DNA of 5,582 bases. Origin: AC-37 sp045805345. Lineage in GTDB: Bacteria; Actinomycetota; Thermoleophilia; Solirubrobacterales; Thermoleophilaceae. The stretch is from positions 1-5,582 of the forward strand of contig JBJMLK010000184.1 in the NCBI GenBank assembly GCA_045805345.1, read 5' to 3'. The translations under genes were made by a program, and so were the position numbers. Positions 1 through 5,249 of the stretch are shown piece by piece. The stretch's first letter is position 1; the number at the start of each line of letters is the position of its first letter. A model generated the notes under the pieces. It ran no database searches and was not told the DNA's origin. It was given only the letters and a program-made list of their open reading frames with translations.

Positions 1-1077
1 CGAGGACAGCGTGAAGAACGGGGCGTGGACCGTCACGGCGCCGATCGGCTGATCGTCGGTCGCGGCCGGCGAGGTGGGAAGCAGCGACCTCAGCTCGCCG
101 GTGCAGAAGTCGCCCCAGGTGAACCGGCCCACGAGGGTGGGCAGGCTCGGATCACGCACCTCGCGCCCGGCGATCACAGCGCAGCGGTTGCCCGTGTGCG
201 TGTACGAGAGGATCGGCGCGACGGTGTTGGTCGGCTCCGGGTCGCACGGGTTCTTGGGGTTGGTGCCCTCAAAGCACGGCCAGCCGAAGTTCGTGCCGCC
301 GCCGCCGGCGATGTCGAGCAGGTTGAGCTCCTCGGGTCCGCCCTCCTGGACGTCGCCGATCACCATGTGGCCGTTCGCGTCGAAGCCGAACCGCCACGGG
401 TTGCGGACGCCGTAGGCGAAGACCTCCGGCAGCCCGCCGCCCTCGGAATACGGGTTGTCGGGCGGGACCGTGTACGCGGAGTCGCCGTTGGGGTGCGGGT
501 CGATCCGCAGCACCTTCCCGCGCGGGGAGCTCGTGTCCTGTGCCAACTCCGGGGTGACGAGGCCTTCGCCGACTGTCATGTAGAGGAGCCCGTCGGGCCC
601 GAACTCGATGTAGTCGGCGTCGTGGTCGGTGCCGTCGGTGTAGTCGAGGTCGAGCAGGTTGCGGCGGGAGGCGGGGTCGACCTGGTCCCGGTCGTCCGGC
701 TTGACCGTGAACTCGTCGAGCTCCACCCGGATCCCCTCGGAGTTGTCGGCGGTCGGCGCGTGGATGTCGTACAGCGCGTACACGTGGCCGGTCTCCGCGT
801 AGTCGGGCGCGAACGCGATCGAGGTCAGCCCGACGCGGTAGAGGTCGCGGTCGGAGACGTCAAGGAACGGCGTCGCGAGCTGCTGCCCGTCGCGGAAGAT
901 GAAGACCTGGCCGCTCTCCTCGACCACGAACACGCGGTGGGCGTCGCCCGGCGGCGCGGTCACGTCGACCGCGTGGTCGAAGGTCCCGCCGAACTGGGTG
1001 AGCCTGACGTCGGCGCTCGCCGATCCCGGCAGCCAGAGCGTCGCCCCGCAGACCAGGGTTAGGAGCGCCCGCCGCAC
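1..1077 (-). CDS. Secreted PQQ-dependent glucose/sorbosone dehydrogenase-type beta-propeller (3' end beyond left edge)
   Basis: The N-terminal 359 residues are visible and the frame is open to the window edge, so the C-terminus is missing. The family consists of PQQ-dependent soluble aldose/sorbosone dehydrogenases with a six-bladed propeller that act outside the cytoplasm. The start is GTG at 1077: it gives a Sec-type signal peptide (MRRALLTLVCGATLWLPGSASA, predicted cut after residue 22), while the ATG just upstream is in another frame and hits a stop after eight codons. Family landmarks seen: H152 followed by EFGPDG (about 158-163), AQD...GKVLRID (about 179-193), GVRNPWRFGFD (223-233), GTNFGWP (261-267), and GRFTWGDFCTGEL near 317-329. 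The mature cysteines seen (268, 278, 299, 325) all lie in the last quarter and could form two disulfides, which fits an exported protein. The usual H-N-G-G around the catalytic histidine reads H-D-A-D here, so the substrate or even the activity may differ. It diverges from the sugar-nucleotide operon and may be unrelated to it. Confidence 0.9.
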   Translation of the reverse strand, partial: MRRALLTLVCGATLWLPGSASADVRLTQFGGTFDHAVDVTAPPGDAHRVFVVEESGQVFIFRDGQQLATPFLDVSDRDLYRVGLTSIAFAPDYAETGHVYALYDIHAPTADNSEGIRVELDEFTVKPDDRDQVDPASRRNLLDLDYTDGTDHDADYIEFGPDGLLYMTVGEGLVTPELAQDTSSPRGKVLRIDPHPNGDSAYTVPPDNPYSEGGGLPEVFAYGVRNPWRFGFDANGHMVIGDVQEGGPEELNLLDIAGGGGTNFGWPCFEGTNPKNPCDPEPTNTVAPILSYTHTGNRCAVIAGREVRDPSLPTLVGRFTWGDFCTGELRSLLPTSPAATDDQPIGAVTVHAPFFTLSS

Positions 1078-1144
1078 CCGCCCATCGTACGAAGCGCGCC
1101 CGCGCCACGCCCGCCCGCCCAGTTCCGCAAGAATTCGCGGCCGC
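1078..1144. promoter_or_regulatory. Divergent intergenic region between dehydrogenase and aminotransferase genes
   Basis: These 67 bp separate two divergent starts (GTG at 1077 on the minus strand, GTG at 1145 on the plus strand), so promoters for both directions should be here or inside the neighbouring genes. No convincing -35/-10 pair can be read. AAGAAT at 1129-1134 matches TATAAT at four of six positions but has no -35 partner. Neither gene has a strong Shine-Dalgarno sequence in the gap. A weak inverted repeat, CCGC (1125-1128) and GCGG (1137-1140) with eight bases between, is present. The 14-mer GAATTCGCGGCCGC occupies 1131-1144. The regulatory role is inferred from position only. Confidence 0.35.
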
Positions 1145-2242
1145 GTGGCCACGGCGCTCCAGATCCCGCGGGTCGACTTCGCGGCCCAGCGGGCGTCGCT
1201 GGGGCCGGAGCTCGACGCCGCGATCGAGCGGGTCCTGGCGCGCGGCCGGTTCATCCTGGGACCGGAGGTCGAGGCCTTCGAGGCCGAGTTCGCCTCGTAC
1301 TGCGGCGTCGAGCACTGCGTCGCCACCGGCTCGGGCACCGACGCCCTCCGGCTCACGCTCGAGGCGAGCGGGATCGGCGCGGGCGACGAGGTGGTGACCG
1401 TCGCGCACACGGCGGTGCCGACCGCGTTCGCGGTCGCGCTGGCGGGCGCCACCCCCGTCTTCGTGGATGTCGATCCCGAGACCCACACGATGGATCCCGA
1501 ACACGCCGCGCGTGCGATCGGACCGGCCACGCGGGCCCTTCTGCCGGTGCACCTGTACGGGCAGTGCGCGGACATGGAGCCGCTGCGGTCGCTGGCTCGC
1601 GACCATGGCCTCATGCTGGTGGAGGACGCCTGCCAGGCCCACGGCGCGCGTTACGAGGGGCGGAGGGCCGGCGCGCTCGGCCACGCCGCCGCTTTCAGCT
1701 TCTACCCGACGAAGAACCTCGGCGCCTATGGCGACGGCGGCGCGGTCACGACCGGCGACGCCGCGCTCGCCGAGCGCCTGCGCCGCAGGCGCAACCACGG
1801 CCTGACCGAGGGCTACGTGCACGATGGCCCGGCTCCGAACAGCCGGCTCGACGAGCTGCAGGCGGCGATCCTGCGGGTGAAGCTCGCGCGCCTCGACGCC
1901 TGGAACGGGAGCAGGCGCGAGCTCGCGGCGGCGTACGACCGGGCGCTCGAGGGCGCGCCGGTCACGACGCCCAGCGCCTCGCCGCGCGGCGAGCACGTGT
2001 TCCACCAGTACGTGGTGCGCTCGCCGCGCCGCGACGCGCTGCTCGACCACCTCCGCGCGAACGGGGTGGACGCCGCGGTGCACTACCCCGTCCCGGCGCA
2101 CCGCCAGCCGCCCTACCGCGCGTCCGCCGTCGAGCTGCCAGTGACGGAGGCGTACGCCGGCCAGGTGCTGAGCCTGCCGATCTACCCCGAGCTCGACCGC
2201 GAGCGGGTGGAGCGGGTGGCAGAGCTGGTGAGCGGAGGCTGA
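1145..2242 (+). CDS. DegT/DnrJ/EryC1 family PLP-dependent sugar aminotransferase (FdtB/QdtB-like)
   Basis: This 365-residue protein, full length for the family, is predicted to aminate a keto group of a nucleotide-activated sugar in the cytosol, using PLP and probably glutamate. The GTG at 1145 was chosen because it puts the family N-terminal motif IPRVDFAAQ at residues 7-15. The frame stays open further upstream, but that part overlaps the divergent dehydrogenase gene. Motifs seen: GSGTDALRL (62-70), PVFVDVDPETHTMDP (104-118), LLPVHLYGQ (132-140), LVEDACQAHGA (158-168) with D161 expected to contact the PLP pyridine nitrogen, and FSFYPTKNLGAYGDGGA (184-200) with K190 as the Schiff-base lysine. 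The C-terminal VHYPVPAHRQPPY is also typical. With FdtA-type ketoisomerases directly downstream, the likely reaction is C3 amination of dTDP-3-keto-6-deoxyhexose, giving a Fuc3N or Qui3N precursor. Which epimer cannot be told from sequence. It is the first gene of the plus-strand operon. Confidence 0.93.
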   Translation: MATALQIPRVDFAAQRASLGPELDAAIERVLARGRFILGPEVEAFEAEFASYCGVEHCVATGSGTDALRLTLEASGIGAGDEVVTVAHTAVPTAFAVALAGATPVFVDVDPETHTMDPEHAARAIGPATRALLPVHLYGQCADMEPLRSLARDHGLMLVEDACQAHGARYEGRRAGALGHAAAFSFYPTKNLGAYGDGGAVTTGDAALAERLRRRRNHGLTEGYVHDGPAPNSRLDELQAAILRVKLARLDAWNGSRRELAAAYDRALEGAPVTTPSASPRGEHVFHQYVVRSPRRDALLDHLRANGVDAAVHYPVPAHRQPPYRASAVELPVTEAYAGQVLSLPIYPELDRERVERVAELVSGG

Positions 2243-2244
2243 GG
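2234..2244 (+). promoter_or_regulatory. Shine-Dalgarno region for the first ketoisomerase gene
   Basis: GGAGG at 2234-2238 lies inside the last codons of the aminotransferase. GAGG at 2241-2244 overlaps its TGA and sits six bases before the ATG at 2251. This supports ATG 2251 as the start and suggests coupled translation across the 8-bp gap. Confidence 0.6.
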
Positions 2245-2250
2245 CGGTCG

Positions 2251-2667
2251 ATGGGCGAGACCGTCGAGCACTCCCGGCTGCTGGAGTTCCCGAAGATCCA
2301 CGACCCGCGGGGGAACCTGACGTTCGTGGAGGGCCGCGAGCACGTGCCGTTCGAGATTCGGCGCGCGTACTGGATCTACGGCGTGCCGGGCGGCGAGAAG
2401 CGCGGCGGGCACGCCTACCGCGCTCTGCACGAGGTGATCGTGGCCCTCTCGGGAAGCTTCGAGGTCCACCTGGACGACGGCGTGCGCCGCCGCAGCCACC
2501 TCCTGAACCGCGGCTACGTCGGCCTCTACGTGCCGAACATGATCTGGCGCGAGCTCGACCATTTCTCCACGAACGCCGTCTGCCTCATCCTGGCGTCGGC
2601 TGCGTACGATCCCGCCGACTACGTGCGCGACAAGGCCGAGTACCTGACAGCGCAGGGTGCGGCATGA
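2251..2667 (+). CDS. WxcM/FdtA-like cupin sugar 3,4-ketoisomerase paralog, HxY variant
   Basis: This 138-residue single-domain cupin is the usual size for FdtA/QdtA/WxcM-like enzymes, which convert dTDP-4-keto-6-deoxyglucose to the 3-keto isomer in the cytosol as dimers. Seen in sequence: VPFEI (32-36), the cupin motif RGGHAYRAL (51-59), ALSGSFEVHLDDG (65-77), LNRGYVGLYVPNMIWREL (85-102), LILAS (112-116) and a DYVRDKAEY tail. The FdtA active-site motif has two histidines (HxH). Here H54 is kept but the second position is Y56 (TAC, 2416-2418), so normal catalysis is in doubt. From memory, proteins with HAY and NMIWRE motifs form a recurring WxcM-like subgroup, so this may be a functional variant and not a decayed copy. 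It follows the aminotransferase by 8 bp and overlaps the next paralog by 4 bp (ATGA). Alternatives are a non-catalytic partner subunit or an isomerase/epimerase with a different product. Confidence 0.88.
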   Translation: MGETVEHSRLLEFPKIHDPRGNLTFVEGREHVPFEIRRAYWIYGVPGGEKRGGHAYRALHEVIVALSGSFEVHLDDGVRRRSHLLNRGYVGLYVPNMIWRELDHFSTNAVCLILASAAYDPADYVRDKAEYLTAQGAA

Positions 2668-3086
2668 CCTCGCCGCTGGCGGATTGCCGCACGATCGAGC
2701 TCCCGCGGATCGAGAGCGAGTCGGGGGCCATCACGGCTGTGAACGGCTCCCGCGAGGTGCCGTTCGAGATCGAGCGGGTGTTCTTCCTCTACGACGTCGT
2801 GGCCGGGGCGGAGCGCGGCGGGCATGCCCACCGCGAGCTGGAGCAGGTCTGGGTGGCCGCGATGGGGTCGTTTCGCGCCGTGCTCGACGACGGCCGCGAG
2901 CGGCGCACCGTCGACCTGCGCCAGCCGCACGTCGGTCTCTACATTCCGCCGATGGTCTGGACCGAGCTCGTGGACTTCGCGTCGGGCACGATCTGCGTGG
3001 TGCTGGCCTCGCAGCGCTACCACGAGCCGGAGTACATCCGCGACTACGGCGAGTACGGGCGCGCGATGGGGGCTCTGCCCGGGTGA
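2664..3086 (+). CDS. FdtA/QdtA-like cupin dTDP-4-keto-6-deoxyhexose 3,4-ketoisomerase, HxH form
   Basis: This 140-residue cupin is the second of the tandem pair and the better catalytic candidate, because it keeps the full RGGHAHREL motif (51-59) with H54 and H56 (CAC at 2829-2831). The family moves the keto group of dTDP-4-keto-6-deoxyglucose from C4 to C3, feeding C3 transamination. Other motifs: VPFEIERVFFLYDV (32-45), GSFRAVLDDG (68-77), VGLYIPPMVWTEL (90-102), CVVLAS (111-116) and EYIRDYGEY (123-131). It aligns with the upstream paralog without gaps over 138 positions, with 61 identities by hand count, pointing to an old duplication. The ATG at 2664 overlaps the previous TGA (ATGA), so translation is probably coupled. 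Its own TGA overlaps the next GTG. QdtA and FdtA differ in product stereochemistry at C4, and I cannot assign which type this is. Confidence 0.92.
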   Translation: MTSPLADCRTIELPRIESESGAITAVNGSREVPFEIERVFFLYDVVAGAERGGHAHRELEQVWVAAMGSFRAVLDDGRERRTVDLRQPHVGLYIPPMVWTELVDFASGTICVVLASQRYHEPEYIRDYGEYGRAMGALPG

Positions 3087-4000
3087 GGTGGCGCAAGCGC
3101 GGGCACGTGTTCGCGCCCGACGGCACCCGCCCTTGGGCGCGGCGGTACGCGTTTCCGCCCACCCCGCACAGGCTCGACGACGAGGTCCTGCGGGTCTACG
3201 TCGCGTGCTGCGACGAGCGGACGGTGGGGCGCGTCGGCTACGTCGACGTCCTCCTCGAGGATCCCTCCACCGTCGTGCGCGTGGCGCCCGACCCGGTGCT
3301 CGACATCGGAGAGCCGGGCTGCTTCGACGACAACGGCGTGGTGCCGACGATGGTGCTGCCCGTCGGCGACGAGCTGTGGCTCTACTACACGGGCTACCAG
3401 CTCGGCACCAGGGTCCCGTACTTCCAGTTCCTCGGGCTCGCCGTCTCGACCGACGGCGGCGAGACCTTCGAGCGCCGCAGCCGCGCGCCGGTTCTCGACC
3501 GAAGCGACGCCGAGCCGCTCACGCGGTCCTCGGCGTTCGTGGCCCCGCTCGACGGCCGCTTTCGCATGTACTACGCGGCCGGCGCCGGCTGGACCCGGAC
3601 CGACGACGGACGCGCGGTGCCGGTCTACGACCTGCGGGTGGTGGAGTCGGACGACGGCGTGGTCTGGCCCGCCGCCGGCCGGACCTGCGTGACGCTGCAG
3701 GGCGACGAGCACGCGATCGGCCGGCCGTGGCTGCTTCCCGGGAGCGATCCCTGGCGGCTGCTCTACTCCGCGCGGTCCGCGTCGCGGGACTACCGGATCG
3801 GCGTCGCCGTCTCGGACGACGGGCTGCGATGGGAGCGGCGCGACGGCGAGGCGGGCATCGACGTGTCCGCCGACGGCTGGGACTCGGCCGCCGTGGCGTA
3901 CGCCAGTGTGGTCGAGCACGGCGAGCGCGTGCTCATGCTGCACTGCGGCAACGAACGCGGCGCGACGGGGTTCGGCTGGGCGGAGCTCGAGAGCTGGTGA
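3083..4000 (+). CDS. Cytosolic five-bladed beta-propeller protein, GH43/GH130-like, of polysaccharide loci
   Basis: This 305-residue protein starts at GTG 3083, overlapping the previous TGA as GTGA. The start is supported by the N-terminal WRKRGHVFAPDGTRPWA, which resembles the beginning of related proteins I recall from exopolysaccharide clusters. Recurrent blade-like motifs are visible: VSTDGGETFERR (121-132), VESDDGVVW (197-205) and VSDDGLRWERR (243-253). There are also YTGY and MYYAAGAGW segments and a C-terminal GFGWAEL. The fold resembles the five-bladed propellers of GH32/43/68/130 enzymes. Acidic residues such as D83 (FDDNGVVP), E144 (DAEPLTRSS) and E209-type positions are candidates, but I cannot assign a catalytic pair. 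There is no signal peptide or membrane segment, so it should be cytosolic, odd for a polysaccharide-degrading hydrolase. It could be a glycoside phosphorylase, a nucleotide-sugar or lipid-linked-sugar processing enzyme, or a binding protein. The precise function is unknown. Confidence 0.8.
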   Translation: MRWRKRGHVFAPDGTRPWARRYAFPPTPHRLDDEVLRVYVACCDERTVGRVGYVDVLLEDPSTVVRVAPDPVLDIGEPGCFDDNGVVPTMVLPVGDELWLYYTGYQLGTRVPYFQFLGLAVSTDGGETFERRSRAPVLDRSDAEPLTRSSAFVAPLDGRFRMYYAAGAGWTRTDDGRAVPVYDLRVVESDDGVVWPAAGRTCVTLQGDEHAIGRPWLLPGSDPWRLLYSARSASRDYRIGVAVSDDGLRWERRDGEAGIDVSADGWDSAAVAYASVVEHGERVLMLHCGNERGATGFGWAELESW

Positions 4001-4022
4001 ATTAGCGGGCTGGCCCCCTGTT
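4001..4022. other. Convergent intergenic gap with no clear terminator
   Basis: Only 22 bp lie between the stop of the propeller gene and the stop of the opposing glycosyltransferase gene. GGG and CCC runs (around 4008-4019) could form at most a 3-bp stem and there is no T-tract, so no intrinsic terminator can be supported. Termination may be Rho-dependent, or the transcripts may overlap. Confidence 0.4.
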
Positions 4023-5249
4023 TCACGGGCTGCGCAGGGTGCTCGTCCTCATCCGCCTCAACCAGTCGCCCGCGCGGCCGCCGCCCACCGACTCGAGCAG
4101 TATCGAGGCGAACTGCCGGTCGGCCAGGCGGCGCGGGCTTCGCGCGGCCGCTGCGAGTGCCGCGCCGTGCGCCCGCAGCGGCCGCCGCGCGTGCGCCAGG
4201 CGGATCGCTCGGGCCTCGTGCCGCGTTGCCGCTGCCGCCCGCTGCAGTCCGCCCGCCGAGCGCGCGTCGAGCCTCGGGCCGAGCGTGTCGGTGACCCAGC
4301 CCACGAAGTCGCGCCCGTCGTCCGGCAGCAGCCGGTCGAGTAGGCGCGCCCAGAGCCAGTCGCCGAGCCGGCGCGGGTCGCCGCTCAGCGACGGGTCGCG
4401 GTCGAGCGCCGCGAGCAGGTGCCCGCGCGCGGCCGTCTCGTCGCCGTCGGCGTAGAGCAGGAACCCCATCTGCAGCTCGAGCATCGCGCGCACCCGCGGC
4501 TCCGCCAGGCGGCCTCCCACCTCGGGCGCCTCCTCGCGCAGCACGCGCGTGACGGCCAGCGCCCGCTCGAGGTTGGTCTCGCGCGAGACGTTGATGCTCG
4601 TGTTGGTGGTGTGCACGCGGTAGCCCGCGAGCGGGCGCGGGATGAAGCCGACGTCCCAGTGCGCGGCCGCGCGTGCGAAGAACTCCCAGTCGCTGTAGAC
4701 GAGCGTCGGGTGCTCGTCGCCCGCCCGGGCCAGGCACTCGCGCCTGATCACCATCGCCATGCCGGGAATCACGTTGCCCTGGACGATGCGCTCGACGGGG
4801 TGCCCCGACCGATTCACGTCGGTTCCGAGCCGGCGCGCGCTCGGGACCCGGCGCCCCTCCTCGTCGATCAGGACGGCGCAGCCGTACACGTAGCCCACCT
4901 CCGGGTGGCGCTCGAGGAAGTCCACGCCGTGCTCGAGCGCGTCCGGGTACAGCACGTCGTCGGACGCGAGCCCGAGGATGTACCGGCCGCGCAGGCGGTT
5001 TCGGTAAAGGCTCGCCGTCGGGCCGATGCCGCGGTTCGCGTGACCGGGATGTGTCAGCACCGTCACGCGGCCGGGATGCTCGACCGCGTACCGGCGCGCG
5101 ATCTCGAGGCTGCCGTCGGTCGAGCCGTCGTCCGCGATCACCAGCTCCACGTCGGGCAGCGTCTGGCCCAGGACGCTCTCGATCGCCGCCGGGAGCCAGC
5201 GAGCGTGGTTGAAGGACGGGATGCCGACGCTCGCGAGCGGCGCGCTCAC
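4023..5249 (-). CDS. Family 2 (GT-A) glycosyltransferase with long helical C-terminal extension
   Basis: This 408-residue protein starts at GTG 5249, fixed by a good Shine-Dalgarno sequence and by the family N-terminus (ASVGIPSFNHARWLPAAIES, from residue 6). GT-A motifs seen: VIADDGSTDGS (37-47) for nucleotide binding, LASDD (94-98) as the DxD-type metal site, and GMAMVIRR (163-170). YSDWEFFARAA (185-195) follows, with D187/E189 at the usual catalytic-base region, and GYRVHTTNTS (209-218) closes the catalytic domain. After about residue 225 comes a further region of roughly 180 residues rich in Ala, Leu and Arg. It contains a TPR-like stretch at about 255-290 (GFLLYADGD, then A-A-R spacing and ALDRDPSL). 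No membrane segment is evident, so it likely works at the cytosolic face of the membrane, adding one sugar to a lipid-linked glycan. The donor and acceptor are unknown; the neighbouring operon suggests an amino-dideoxyhexose as one candidate. It overlaps the upstream acyltransferase gene by 4 bp (GTGA). Confidence 0.92.
   Translation of the reverse strand: MSAPLASVGIPSFNHARWLPAAIESVLGQTLPDVELVIADDGSTDGSLEIARRYAVEHPGRVTVLTHPGHANRGIGPTASLYRNRLRGRYILGLASDDVLYPDALEHGVDFLERHPEVGYVYGCAVLIDEEGRRVPSARRLGTDVNRSGHPVERIVQGNVIPGMAMVIRRECLARAGDEHPTLVYSDWEFFARAAAHWDVGFIPRPLAGYRVHTTNTSINVSRETNLERALAVTRVLREEAPEVGGRLAEPRVRAMLELQMGFLLYADGDETAARGHLLAALDRDPSLSGDPRRLGDWLWARLLDRLLPDDGRDFVGWVTDTLGPRLDARSAGGLQRAAAATRHEARAIRLAHARRPLRAHGAALAAAARSPRRLADRQFASILLESVGGGRAGDWLRRMRTSTLRSP

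Noticed and set aside
1048..1050. Cys10 of the dehydrogenase as a lipoprotein lipobox
   Set aside because: The residues before it (TLV) lack Gly/Ala/Ser at -1, it is only ten residues from the start, and the hydrophobic segment continues after it. A normal signal peptidase I site after SASA fits better.
25..1062. Long plus-strand open frame opposite the dehydrogenase
   Set aside because: Its Arg/Val/Gly-rich translation resembles no family, while the minus strand encodes a clear sorbosone dehydrogenase with a signal peptide. It is a GC-rich antisense shadow.
1125..1140. CCGC-N8-GCGG inverted repeat as an operator
   Set aside because: Four-base arms made only of G and C are expected by chance in this composition, and the inner bases do not pair.
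899..1144. In-frame upstream extension of the aminotransferase
   Set aside because: The frame is open but overlaps the divergent dehydrogenase coding region and adds residues ahead of the normal family N-terminus (IPRVDF). GTG 1145 is preferred.
2251..2667. HxY ketoisomerase copy as a pseudogene
   Set aside because: The frame is intact, the length is normal, a Shine-Dalgarno sequence and overlap with the next gene are kept, and all other family motifs are preserved.
2657..3082. In-frame upstream extension of the propeller gene, possible fusion with the ketoisomerase
   Set aside because: The upstream translation is Arg/Ala-rich shadow sequence in another frame of the ketoisomerase gene. The GTGA overlap gives a natural start at 3083.
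4001..4025. Bidirectional intrinsic terminator between the convergent genes
   Set aside because: Only about 3 bp of pairing can be drawn and there is no T-tract on either strand.
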